A stretch of DNA of 11,797 nt from CAYLJO01 sp964383905 (GTDB lineage: Bacteria; Acidobacteriota; Blastocatellia; Pyrinomonadales; Pyrinomonadaceae). Under the pieces are notes generated by a model that worked only from the letters and a program-made list of their open reading frames with translations, did not search any database and was not told where the DNA came from. Location of the stretch: contig CAYLJO010000191.1 of the NCBI GenBank assembly GCA_964383905.1, positions 1 to 11,797 on the forward strand. The letters run 5' to 3'. A program made the translations under genes and the position numbers. Of the stretch, positions 1 to 7,585 are shown piece after piece (position 1 is the stretch's first letter; each line of letters starts with the position of its first letter).

Positions 1-57
1 GTATTTGTGAAACAGGGCGATGGCAAATGGCATTGCCTCGATGACGACAAGAAATGA
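1..57 (+). CDS. Possible 3' tail of a plus-strand gene cut by the window edge
   Basis: Frame 1 is open from the first base to a TGA at 55-57 and encodes 18 residues, VFVKQGDGKWHCLDDDKK. The hydrophilic, lysine- and aspartate-rich end looks like a natural protein C-terminus, and the stop falls right where the transposase relic on the other strand begins to be recognisable. The family cannot be named from 18 residues. The minus strand is also open here, so chance is a real alternative. Sequence to the left of the window would settle it. Confidence 0.25.
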   Translation, partial: VFVKQGDGKWHCLDDDKK

Positions 58-58
58 G

Positions 59-225
59 ACGGTAGTCCTCATGGCTTGAGCACAGCTCCGCGATCTGCTG
101 GTCAAACTCCTTGATGGGCGGGAGCGGTCCCCCACGACACTTCGGCGATGCTCGACCAGGTACTGCAACTGCCTGGTCTTCTCATCATCGGGCAACCAGG
201 CCTTGAGCCGCTCTCGATGAGGCTT
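59..225 (-). pseudogene. IS110-family transposase relic with internal deletion
   Basis: Two fragments of an IS110-type transposase lie head to tail on the minus strand in different frames. The first (about 225-124) reads HRERLKAWLPDDEKTRQL followed by QYLVEHRRSVVGDR, which matches the segment after the DEDD catalytic domain. The second (124-59, shifted frame) reads LPPIKEFDQQIAEL then CSSHEDY, matching the helical segment just before the C-terminal domain. In intact relatives, as I recall the family, these segments are separated by several tens of residues, so an internal deletion with a frame change is inferred. The catalytic N-terminus and the C-terminal serine domain are both absent. No ends of the element are visible. 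It is a dead remnant, recognised from motif resemblance only. Confidence 0.62.
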
Positions 226-426
226 GCTGCCCCTGCTGGTGCTCATCAACTTGAAAGAAGAGAAAGGAGCCCGGGGATCAGGAACGGGAGTGGGGGAACT
301 ATTTTCTACTTGACTTCTGTCAACCATATCAACGATTCGACCAACGGATGCCCAAGCATGTGTGCGCCGAAGCGGGAGGATGTCGAGTTCGGCATTGAAC
401 TTGTCTCCTACCTGGTCTGCGGAGGG
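226..426. other. Intergenic stretch without a recognisable gene
   Basis: This stretch lies between the stop of the DUF5107-TPR gene and the transposase relic. It holds small inverted repeats, for example TTGAC/GTCAA at 310-323 and AGTTC/GAACT near 385-400. None has a following T-run on the minus strand, so no convincing terminator for the upstream operon is visible. The minus-strand frame of the DUF5107 gene stays open through it (see findings), but the translation resembles no family I know. Confidence 0.5.
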
Positions 427-3400
427 TCAGCTCCGGAGTCTGCGCAACTCCCCCTGCGCGCCGAGGTGATTCACGTCGAGGTGCATAGTCTCCTCAAAAG
501 CCGAGACCGCTTCATCCTGCCGCCCGAGGCCGAGGAGTGCTAAGCCTTTCAGCCACGCGGACTCGGCCTCCTGGCGCTTCACCAGGTCATCTTCAAACAA
601 CAGGAAGTTCGGCAGCGACGTGGCGAAATAGTCGATCTTCACTTCCGCCTTCATCTGGCGCTCAGCGAAACGGAGCAGACTATTAAGCAGGCTCACCGCT
701 TCCTGCTCCTTACCGAGTTCGCGCAAGGCCAGAGCTTTGTAGAAGGCCATCGGCGTGTCTCCGGTTTGGGTTTCGGCCGCCCGCTGGAATGCGGCGTTCG
801 CCTCTTCAGTGCGGCCGAGGTTCTTGAGGGCGAGGCCGGTGAAGTAATCAAGGTGAGTTTCCGGTGTGAGCAGGTGCTTGCCTTCGCCTAAGTTCTCGGG
901 ATATTTGCGGGCGGCCTCGAAATGTTCGCGGGCCTTGCCGGCCTCACCGGCTTCAAGCAGCGACCGGCCGATGATCAGGTGCGCCCAGACGTACTGGCCC
1001 GCCACCAGCCCTTCGCCGCCCTCCCACGGGTGGAAGCGGCGGGCGCCGATGACCTCAAGAGCTTTCTCACTCTGACCCGTCTGGTTATCGAGGGTCGCCA
1101 GTTCCACGCTCAGGTCGTCGCGCTGCGCGACCAGATCGCGGCGGCGTTCAAGCTCCGCGAGCCGGCTCGGCGGGTCGCTTCCCGTGCGCTTGCGCAGTTG
1201 ATCCAGCTCGTAGAAGAGCCGCGCGTCAGAGGGGTTAACCTCGAACGCCTTTACGTAGCACTCCAGCGCGCGCGCCGGATCACGGCGCACGTTAAAGCAG
1301 GCGAGCCCGAGGTTCCTCCAGGGAACCGAGAATGACGGGTCAAGTTGACAGGAGCTCTCCCACAGTTCGATCGCCTCGGCGCGGCGCCATTTATCGTAGA
1401 GCAAATTGCCGAGGTAGTAATATGCCCGGGCGTCATGAGGGTCGGTTAGCAGCGCATCTTCGAGCACGAGCAGCTCCTCGAGCCGCGACGGGAAGCAATA
1501 ATCGGGCGAGGCGGCGGCCGCCCGCTTATAATAATTGAGCGCGCCCTGACGGTCTCCGAGTTTTGACGAGCAGTAACCGGCGGCGTAGAGGACCATCGGG
1601 TGGGGCGGGGCAAGGCTCCCGCGTTCGATGAACCGCTCGAGCAGATCCAGAGCCTCTTCCCACAGCCCGGCGTCGCCGTAATCGAAAGCAAGGTCGAGGC
1701 AGGTCTGGGGCTCACCCCGCAGCAGTGCGAAGAATTCATCCTCGTCGCTCCGCTCACCGCTGAGCCGCGCCAGTTCATTTCGCGACCAGAAATCCAGCCG
1801 GTCGAGCGCGGACGTGTCGCGGGCCACTTCAGCCGCCTCCCGCGTGCGGCCCATCTTCCGCAGCGCCGCCGCCTTAAGCCCACGCGCCTTGAGACTGTCA
1901 GCACTGGTCACCAGTGAGAGTTCGAGGTGCCGCAAAGCTATTTCCCAGTCGCCACGCAGGCCGCTGATCGTCGCCAGGGCGTAGTAGCCCGACGCCCTCC
2001 AGGGATAGTTCCACACCGACTTGTAGAATGCGTCATAAGCTTCATCTATTCTTCCCTGGTATTTCAGCGCCACACCGAGGTTGTAGTACGGTTCAGCGTC
2101 GTAGGGGTTGGGGTTGCGCCGCGACGCCCGCTCGATCGCCCGCCGAAAACACTGTTCGCTCTCTGCAAACTGTCCGCGCCGCAGGTACATAAGACCCACG
2201 GCGTTATTGGAGCGGAGGTCATCAGGGTCACGCCGCAGGGCTTCTACCCAGTAAGGTTCCGGGCTGCGGGTGGCATGCCGGTACTGTTCGAGGTGAAGGC
2301 CCGTGATGTAAAGCTCGTCGTTCGAGCGAATTTCCGCCGGAGCCGTCGGCTCCGTGGCCGGCTCCATCTTGATGCCCTCAACGCGAACCTCGGGCTGGTA
2401 GCGAATCAGCTCCTCCCCGTCGGCCGACAGCACGCGCAGCAGCAGTTCTGATGCAGGGACCGGCCCAGACACCGTGATGGTTTCGACGTACGGTTGGCCG
2501 GGGGATGTGTCGAACACACGATGCGCCAACGGCTCGCCCTTTGCCGTAAGCAACAATTGAACGCCATCCAGGGCTTCACTCGGGCTGACGCCGACTCTCA
2601 CGTGGCCGTTGTCGACCTCCAGATTTACCGCGAGCCTCCGGTTGGCGTTCTTGGCCGGCCCGATCTTCTGAATCGGATACCAGTATTGGCTGAAGGTCTT
2701 CGTCTCGTAGGGGTGCAGCCACGAAAAGTCGGGCTGATTATCGGTGTAGACTCCCGCCATCAGCTCCACATAGGGCCCATCGGAATCGGTCAGCTCACGG
2801 TCCCACGCGTAACCGAACTCAGCGTCGCCCCACGTCCAGAGTTTCTTGCCCGGGGCGATGTGATGGTCGGCGAAGTGGATCAGCCCTGCCTGTTTGGCGT
2901 GATCGTAACCGCCGAAGAAATCGTATTTTGACTCCGTCACCATGTACGAAGTCGGGACCGGAATATTCTTGTACCATGAGATGTCGACGCCCCGTGTATA
3001 GTCAACGCCGTAGTAGAAATTGCGAGCGACCGGGAACGACGAGACGGCGCGCTTTGCGTGATCGGCGACGAACGTCACGTCCGGCGGGAAGAATGCCTGG
3101 TAGTCTTCGTGCACGGAGACCCCCACGTTCGCCCACCAGAGGAACGTCTGCGCGAATGGAGTTCGGTTGTACAGGCGCACCTTCGCTTCGATCAAAGCCT
3201 TACCCGGGTACACGCAGATGCCGACCATACCTTTCAGGCGATTCATCGGTTCGTGTTCGCTCAGCCAGACAGTGCGGCTGCCGTCCGCGTGCACTTCAAT
3301 GCAGTGATCAACGGGCATGAAGGTCGTCGGGCGGTGGTGCTGCGGCCAGTTAAATTCGACGCCGCCGGAGATCCACGGCCCGAGCAAGCCGACGAGTGCG

Positions 3401-3765
3401 GGCTTGATGACGTGTTGCCGGTAGAAGAAGTCGTAACGATTGGTCTTGTCCTGGCCGACGTGGATGCGGCCCCCGATCTCCGGAAGAATCATCACGCGGA
3501 TGAACTCATTCTCGAGGAAGACGGCCCCGTAAGGCTTCTCGACCTTTTCATCGGAAACGCGGTCCGTGAAAGGATTTGGATAGACCTTTCCGCTGCTGCC
3601 CTGGTAAACGCGCTTGTCAAGGAACATCGGATTGCGGTCCGCCGCCGGTACCGGGTAGGTCGGGATGATGACGCTCTCTTCCCATGCCCTCACGCCGCCG
3701 TCCGCCTCGGCCGCGCTCATTCGAGACCCCGCAGTTTTCGATGTCGGTGTTTTTCTGCCACTCAT
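427..3765 (-). CDS. DUF5107 domain protein with long C-terminal TPR array
   Basis: The protein has 1112 residues. Residues about 45-370 form a DUF5107 domain, rich in aromatic residues and containing the stretch GGVEFNWPQHHRPTTFMP at about 134-151. A beta-rich linker (about 375-465) follows, then a tetratricopeptide array from about 485 to the end; clear repeats include AEPYYNLGVALKYQGRIDEA and ARAYYYLGNLLYDKWRRAEA. DUF5107 has no established activity that I can state. Its usual genomic company and beta-sandwich look suggest carbohydrate binding or processing, and the TPRs suggest partner binding. Glu137, His143 and Glu334 are conserved-looking polar residues in the domain. No signal peptide is visible, so it is probably cytoplasmic. 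I chose the ATG at 3765 because GGAGGG lies 6 nt upstream; an in-frame ATG at 3822 would overlap the hydrolase gene, and one at 3720 is also possible. The hydrolase stop is 1 nt away, implying co-translation. The C-terminus appears complete. Confidence 0.9.
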   Translation of the reverse strand: MSGRKTPTSKTAGSRMSAAEADGGVRAWEESVIIPTYPVPAADRNPMFLDKRVYQGSSGKVYPNPFTDRVSDEKVEKPYGAVFLENEFIRVMILPEIGGRIHVGQDKTNRYDFFYRQHVIKPALVGLLGPWISGGVEFNWPQHHRPTTFMPVDHCIEVHADGSRTVWLSEHEPMNRLKGMVGICVYPGKALIEAKVRLYNRTPFAQTFLWWANVGVSVHEDYQAFFPPDVTFVADHAKRAVSSFPVARNFYYGVDYTRGVDISWYKNIPVPTSYMVTESKYDFFGGYDHAKQAGLIHFADHHIAPGKKLWTWGDAEFGYAWDRELTDSDGPYVELMAGVYTDNQPDFSWLHPYETKTFSQYWYPIQKIGPAKNANRRLAVNLEVDNGHVRVGVSPSEALDGVQLLLTAKGEPLAHRVFDTSPGQPYVETITVSGPVPASELLLRVLSADGEELIRYQPEVRVEGIKMEPATEPTAPAEIRSNDELYITGLHLEQYRHATRSPEPYWVEALRRDPDDLRSNNAVGLMYLRRGQFAESEQCFRRAIERASRRNPNPYDAEPYYNLGVALKYQGRIDEAYDAFYKSVWNYPWRASGYYALATISGLRGDWEIALRHLELSLVTSADSLKARGLKAAALRKMGRTREAAEVARDTSALDRLDFWSRNELARLSGERSDEDEFFALLRGEPQTCLDLAFDYGDAGLWEEALDLLERFIERGSLAPPHPMVLYAAGYCSSKLGDRQGALNYYKRAAAASPDYCFPSRLEELLVLEDALLTDPHDARAYYYLGNLLYDKWRRAEAIELWESSCQLDPSFSVPWRNLGLACFNVRRDPARALECYVKAFEVNPSDARLFYELDQLRKRTGSDPPSRLAELERRRDLVAQRDDLSVELATLDNQTGQSEKALEVIGARRFHPWEGGEGLVAGQYVWAHLIIGRSLLEAGEAGKAREHFEAARKYPENLGEGKHLLTPETHLDYFTGLALKNLGRTEEANAAFQRAAETQTGDTPMAFYKALALRELGKEQEAVSLLNSLLRFAERQMKAEVKIDYFATSLPNFLLFEDDLVKRQEAESAWLKGLALLGLGRQDEAVSAFEETMHLDVNHLGAQGELRRLRS

Positions 3766-3766
3766 T

Positions 3767-5911
3767 TTATGCCCTCCATACTCGTGTGCAGGCCGAGAAT
3801 CCGGTCGGTCGGAGGACATCAAACCGGACGTGCAGCGGCTCCTTCTCTTTGAACTTAACAGGCACGGTCACATCATCCCCAGGGCGCAGCAGCGCCAAAG
3901 GCACTTCGTAGCTTTCGAGCGGAATCTCCCCGTAGCCGTAGAACACCGACCGGAGGGTGTAGTTGTGCAGCGGATAAGCGGGCACGCTCCTTCGCACCCT
4001 GATCGTTACCCTGAACGAGTCCGGCTGACCCTGGACCTCTAGTGCTTCCACCGGTCCCGACTCGCGCCGCAACTCCTCATAAGACGGCTTCTGCGCCCCG
4101 TAGAGATCGACGACGCCGTGCACCCGCTGTTTGAGGACCCCCACCCCATGGTCGCCGATGTGCGTGCGGTAGTCGTTGTAGCAGAAAAAGATTAGCCCGG
4201 CGACGTATTCGCGTTCACGGAACACGCCGTCGTGAGCGCGCAAGATCTCGCCCCTGCGCGCGTCGCCCTCTGGCCTGTCCGCCGTGCACGCGCAGTAACC
4301 GTATTCCGATATGACAAGGGCTTTATCGGGAAACGCCTTGTGAATCTCATCGAGATTGCGGGCAAGATCGGCCGGCGTGCCCCCGTACCAGCTCTCGTAG
4401 TACTCATTCCACATGATGTAATCCATCATGCCGGAGACATCCTTCTCCGGCGTCTGCTGGAGAGAGTTCGACGCATAGGTCGCGAGGCGTTTGGGGTCCA
4501 ATCGCTTCGCCTCCTCGTACATGCGTTTGGCGAAAATGTAGGCCGGCGGGTTCTGTCCGTTGATCTCGTTGCACAGGCCCCAGGAGAAGATGCACGGGTG
4601 ATTGCGGTCGCGGGCGACCATCTCGCGCAACTGTTCCAACCCATTCCGCATGATCGCGGCGTCGGGCTCCTGACCCATGCCTTCAAACGTCTTTGGGCCC
4701 CAGGTCGGCACCTCGGTCTGAATGAAGATGCCGTGCCGGTCGCAGTAATCCAGCACGCGGCGGTCCTGCGGCCAGTGCACCCGCGTGTAGACGCAGTTCA
4801 GGTTTTTCAGATCATCATGGTCGTGAACGATCCACCGCTCGGGTTCGGCCTGTCCGTATTCAGGATTGCTGCCGGCCATGCGCTCCAGGCCCATCAGCCG
4901 CACGCGTTCACCGTTGAGATAAAAGCCGCCGTCTTTCGCCTCGATCTGACGAATCCCGAAACGTGTGGTGAAAGTGTCTGCGATTCCCGCTGCCTCGCCG
5001 ACGCGGACGTTAAGCACATACAGGCGCGGGTGATCGAAGTGCCATAGCTTCGCGTTGCTCAGTGTCGCTGTGGGTAAAGTTATCGTCTTTGTCTGTCCCG
5101 GATCGACGCTGACACTGACGGCGCTCGGCCGCTCAAGCACCCTCGTTCCACCGTCATCTTCGCGCACCGAGAAACCGACCGGCCCCCGCCAGGCCTTTAC
5201 GCCCGCGTTGCGGATGACGGCGGTGATATCAAGATTCGCCGACCCGCTCGACAGATCAGGCGTAGCATCAATCCAGACGTTCTCGAGGAACACCTTCGGC
5301 GTGACGAGCAGGCTCACCGGGCGGTAAATGCCGCCGTCGTGCGCCCAGTCGCTGGAGCGGCCGCGCGGCAGCATCGACTCGTTAAAGGAGTTGTCGACCC
5401 TGACCGCGATGGTGTTCACCGCCCCGACTTTGAGCATGGGATTCAAGTCGAAGGTAAATGCCGTGTAGCCCTTACCCAAATGCATACCTGCTTCCACGCC
5501 GTTCACCCACACAATCGCCGAATGGAACGCGGCCTCGAACTCAATACGCACGATCTTATCGGCCCACTCCCGCGGAACTTCGAACGTGCGGCGGTACCAG
5601 GCGGGGCCGTAGTATTCGGCTGACTCCGCCATGGTCTGCCACGTATGCGGCACGGCGACCTGATTCCAGCCTTCAGCCGACAGCTCGGCGGCGAACCATC
5701 TGTTTTTTTCGCCTGATGCGCCGGGGTCCAGCCTGAAGCTCCAAGGGCCGTCGAGCGACACTCGCTCCCCACCGCCGACAAGCGGTGAAGTCTCGGCAAG
5801 CGCGCTCTCCGGTAACGAAAGTAGTACCGCGGCTGCGGCTGTCTGCGATGCGCGTGACAGAAAATGCCTGCGGGATGTCTGTGATCTGTTCTTGTTTGAA
5901 TCGGAAGCCAT
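3767..5911 (-). CDS. Tat-exported glycoside hydrolase family 2 protein (beta-galactosidase/glucuronidase type)
   Basis: This 714-residue retaining glycosidase has a Tat signal with SRRHFLSR at 13-20, a hydrophobic stretch and a likely cut after ESALA (about residue 39). The GH2 layout follows: a jelly-roll sugar-binding domain (about 46-205, with PHTWQ and PAWYRRTF), an Ig-like domain (about 206-320), a TIM barrel (about 321-615) and a C-terminal beta domain. The acid/base is Glu449 in RDRNHPCIFSWGLCNE; the nucleophile is Glu536 in LVISEYG. The N-x-K carboxylate-recognition motif of bacterial beta-glucuronidases is not seen after the nucleophile (GVGVLKQRVHG stands near that place). This argues against a classic glucuronidase, but galactosidase, mannosidase or another activity remains open. 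I chose the ATG at 5911 because it gives the Tat peptide and has AGGA 8 nt upstream; a longer frame to 6346 only runs antisense-free over the porter gene. Second gene of the sugar operon. Confidence 0.93.
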   Translation of the reverse strand: MASDSNKNRSQTSRRHFLSRASQTAAAAVLLSLPESALAETSPLVGGGERVSLDGPWSFRLDPGASGEKNRWFAAELSAEGWNQVAVPHTWQTMAESAEYYGPAWYRRTFEVPREWADKIVRIEFEAAFHSAIVWVNGVEAGMHLGKGYTAFTFDLNPMLKVGAVNTIAVRVDNSFNESMLPRGRSSDWAHDGGIYRPVSLLVTPKVFLENVWIDATPDLSSGSANLDITAVIRNAGVKAWRGPVGFSVREDDGGTRVLERPSAVSVSVDPGQTKTITLPTATLSNAKLWHFDHPRLYVLNVRVGEAAGIADTFTTRFGIRQIEAKDGGFYLNGERVRLMGLERMAGSNPEYGQAEPERWIVHDHDDLKNLNCVYTRVHWPQDRRVLDYCDRHGIFIQTEVPTWGPKTFEGMGQEPDAAIMRNGLEQLREMVARDRNHPCIFSWGLCNEINGQNPPAYIFAKRMYEEAKRLDPKRLATYASNSLQQTPEKDVSGMMDYIMWNEYYESWYGGTPADLARNLDEIHKAFPDKALVISEYGYCACTADRPEGDARRGEILRAHDGVFREREYVAGLIFFCYNDYRTHIGDHGVGVLKQRVHGVVDLYGAQKPSYEELRRESGPVEALEVQGQPDSFRVTIRVRRSVPAYPLHNYTLRSVFYGYGEIPLESYEVPLALLRPGDDVTVPVKFKEKEPLHVRFDVLRPTGFSACTRVWRA
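3772..3777 (-). promoter_or_regulatory. Ribosome binding site of the DUF5107-TPR gene, inside the hydrolase gene
   Basis: GGAGGG on the minus strand sits 6 nt before the ATG at 3765. It lies in the last sense codons of the upstream hydrolase gene, whose TAA stop (3769-3767) is 1 nt before the ATG. This decides the start codon and is the classic layout of translational coupling. Confidence 0.75.
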
Positions 5912-5941
5912 CAAACAGTTCCTATGTCTATTCTCTTCACC

Positions 5942-5961
5942 CGCCGGAGAGAGCTTCGGCG
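5942..5961 (-). other. Hairpin between porter and hydrolase genes
   Basis: The 53-nt gap between the porter stop and the hydrolase start contains CGCCG (5942-5946) and CGGCG (5957-5961). The inner bases extend the stem with one mismatch on the transcribed strand, leaving a 4-nt loop. There is no T-run, so it does not look like an intrinsic terminator. It could stabilise or process the mRNA between the two cistrons. Seen by eye only. Confidence 0.35.
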
Positions 5962-5964
5962 AAT

Positions 5965-7398
5965 TCAATCCACCAGCTCCCGCTCGATTTCTTCGAGGCT
6001 CTTGCCTTTGGTCTCGGGCACCCGGCGGAGGATGAAGACAAAGCCGGCCAGGCAGATCAGCGCGTAAGCCCAGAACGTCTTCGCCGGGCCGAGCGATTTG
6101 TTCATGAACGGGAAGGTGTAAGTAAGAATGAATGAGGCGATCCACAGGGCTGATACGGCAACCGATACGGCGGCCCCGCGGATTCGATTCGGGAATATCT
6201 CGGAAATCAGCACCCACGTCACCGGCGCCAGCGACATCGCGTAACAGCCGATCGCGGCGAGCGTGAAGAGCAGTACGAAAAGCCCCTTCAACCCCGCCAT
6301 GTAGGCCGCGCCGATCATGAAATGCGATAAGGCGATGCCGGCGCAACCGAGCAGCATCAGCGTGCGCCGCCCCAGTTTGTCGACGTATCCGATGGCAACG
6401 AACGTGAAGACCAGATTGACCGACCCGGTGATGACGACGTTGAGCAGCATATCGCTGACTCCGTAGCCGGCCTCCCTAAAAATCTCCTCCGCGTAGTTGA
6501 AGATGACGTTGATGCCTGACCACTGCTGAAGCACGGCAAGCGTGATGCCGACAAGTAGGATCTTCATCATCTTCGACTCGAGCAGATCACTGAACCGGAC
6601 CGTTTGTATTTCCTCGCTGGCGAGCGTGGCTTTAATCTCTCTCAACTGGCTTTCGGCATGATCGCCGCCCCCAATGCGCGAGAGGATTTTTCGAGCCAGG
6701 CTATCCTTGCCATTCTTGACCAGCCAGCGTGGACTCTCGGGCACGAAGAGGCTGAGAACGAAGAACAGCACCGAAGGCGCCGCGACCGCCGTGAACATCC
6801 AGCGCCAGCCGAACTGGCCGTTCCACGACGAGCGAATCATCTCGGCGGTGGCGTTCGCAGGGACCGGCTCAGCGATCAACCAGTTCGCAATTTGAGCCCC
6901 CAGGACGCCGATGACGATCGTTAACTGGTTCATCGAGACCAGGCGGCCCCGCAGGTGCGCCGGGGCGACCTCGGCGATATAGAGCGGCGAGAGTGCCGAG
7001 GCCATACCGATGGCAACGCCGCCCGCGATGCGCCAGGTAACGAACGAATTGAAGCTCATCGCCCACCCGGTCAGGACGGACGAGACGGCGAACAACACGC
7101 CCGATGCGAGCAGGAGCCTCTTGCGACCGAGTCTGTCGCTCAGCCCGCCGGAGATGAGCGAGCCGAGCAGGCAGCCTAAGAGCGCGCAACTATTCGCCCA
7201 GCCGCTCAAGGCTTCGCTCGTCAGGTTGAAGTATTTCTCAAAAAACGGCTTGGCTCCGCCGATGACGACCCAGTCGTAGCCGAAGAGCAAACCGCCCATC
7301 GCCGCGACCAGGCTGACCAGAATGACGTATGCGGCGCCCGTTTGTTGCAAACTGGGAAGGGCGCTGCTGGCGTCGGCCGGGGAAGCTTTCGTGTTCAT
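5965..7398 (-). CDS. MFS sugar porter, XylE-like sugar/H+ symporter
   Basis: This 477-residue inner-membrane transporter is of normal length for the sugar porter family, with 12 predicted helices. Family signatures appear in order: GGLLFGYDWVVIGGA (35-49), DRLGRKR (88-94), PESPRWL (220-226), QQWSGIN (291-297), DKLGRRT (340-346), PVTWVLISEIFP (392-403) and PETKGKSLEEIE (461-472). Asp42 in the first helix corresponds to the proton-coupling Asp of E. coli XylE, which GLUT facilitators lack. Gln291, Gln292, Asn297, Trp395 and Trp419 match XylE sugar-site residues. A proton-driven monosaccharide (pentose or hexose) importer is therefore likely; the exact sugar is not readable. I chose the ATG at 7398 because GGGAG lies 5 nt upstream and the 43 extra residues upstream do not resemble the family. 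First gene of the sugar operon, presumably feeding on the hydrolase product. Confidence 0.95.
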   Translation of the reverse strand: MNTKASPADASSALPSLQQTGAAYVILVSLVAAMGGLLFGYDWVVIGGAKPFFEKYFNLTSEALSGWANSCALLGCLLGSLISGGLSDRLGRKRLLLASGVLFAVSSVLTGWAMSFNSFVTWRIAGGVAIGMASALSPLYIAEVAPAHLRGRLVSMNQLTIVIGVLGAQIANWLIAEPVPANATAEMIRSSWNGQFGWRWMFTAVAAPSVLFFVLSLFVPESPRWLVKNGKDSLARKILSRIGGGDHAESQLREIKATLASEEIQTVRFSDLLESKMMKILLVGITLAVLQQWSGINVIFNYAEEIFREAGYGVSDMLLNVVITGSVNLVFTFVAIGYVDKLGRRTLMLLGCAGIALSHFMIGAAYMAGLKGLFVLLFTLAAIGCYAMSLAPVTWVLISEIFPNRIRGAAVSVAVSALWIASFILTYTFPFMNKSLGPAKTFWAYALICLAGFVFILRRVPETKGKSLEEIERELVD

Positions 7399-7585
7399 AG
7401 GGTCTCCCTGATCGAAATGCCATGACACATGGCGAATGGCTCGCCTCACACGCGCCTTGAGCCCGCGTACTGACGGGCAGCCTGACGGGCAAATCTCAGT
7501 GACCGGGCACAGATCTGAACGTCGCACGCCTCAGGCCGTTGGGTAGTTCCTCAGCTTATACCTGAGAGTTCGTCGTTCAGGATTT
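7399..7585 (-). promoter_or_regulatory. Upstream region of the sugar operon with repeated short motifs
   Basis: This 187-bp gap separates the unknown-function gene from the porter gene and is the likely site of the operon promoter. I see no convincing -35/-10 pair. It holds CTGACGGGC twice, 12 bp apart (7470-7478, 7482-7490), with a near-copy TGACCGGGC at 7500-7508. CCTCAG occurs twice, 20 bp apart (7529-7534, 7549-7554), and the second is followed by an inverted partner (CTCAG/CTGAG, 7550-7554 and 7562-7566). These are candidate operator sites. No regulator gene is in the window. Confidence 0.35.
7470..7490. repeat. Direct repeat CTGACGGGC, two copies
   Basis: Identical 9-bp copies at 7470-7478 and 7482-7490 are separated by AGC, with a one-base-insertion variant at 7500-7508. 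They lie 72-110 bp upstream of the porter start. They could be a tandem regulator site or a small slippage duplication. Confidence 0.5.

Noticed and set aside
1..72. Minus-strand MRTTVSFLVVIEAMPFAIALFHKY, looking like a membrane segment
   Set aside because: It overlaps the transposase relic in a different frame and the plus-strand tail. There is no ribosome site, and the window edge prevents any judgement.
318..323. TTGACA on the minus strand as a -35 box
   Set aside because: No -10 box stands at proper spacing and it leads only into the dead transposase relic. The same bases form a small inverted repeat.
148..543. Plus-strand open frame of 131 codons overlapping the end of the DUF5107-TPR gene
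   Set aside because: It runs antisense to the transposase relic and the TPR coding end, has low-complexity composition and no family resemblance.
3058..3852. Plus-strand open frame of 264 codons
   Set aside because: It lies wholly antisense to the DUF5107 domain and the hydrolase end, whose minus-strand frames have clear domain content.
4232..5047. Plus-strand open frame of 271 codons
   Set aside because: It is a mirror frame of the GH2 TIM barrel; the catalytic motifs are on the minus strand.
5912..6346. Long N-terminal extension of the hydrolase frame into the porter gene
   Set aside because: The extra 145 residues are arginine-rich shadow sequence. The Tat peptide starts at 5911 with a ribosome site, and the porter frame is the real gene there.
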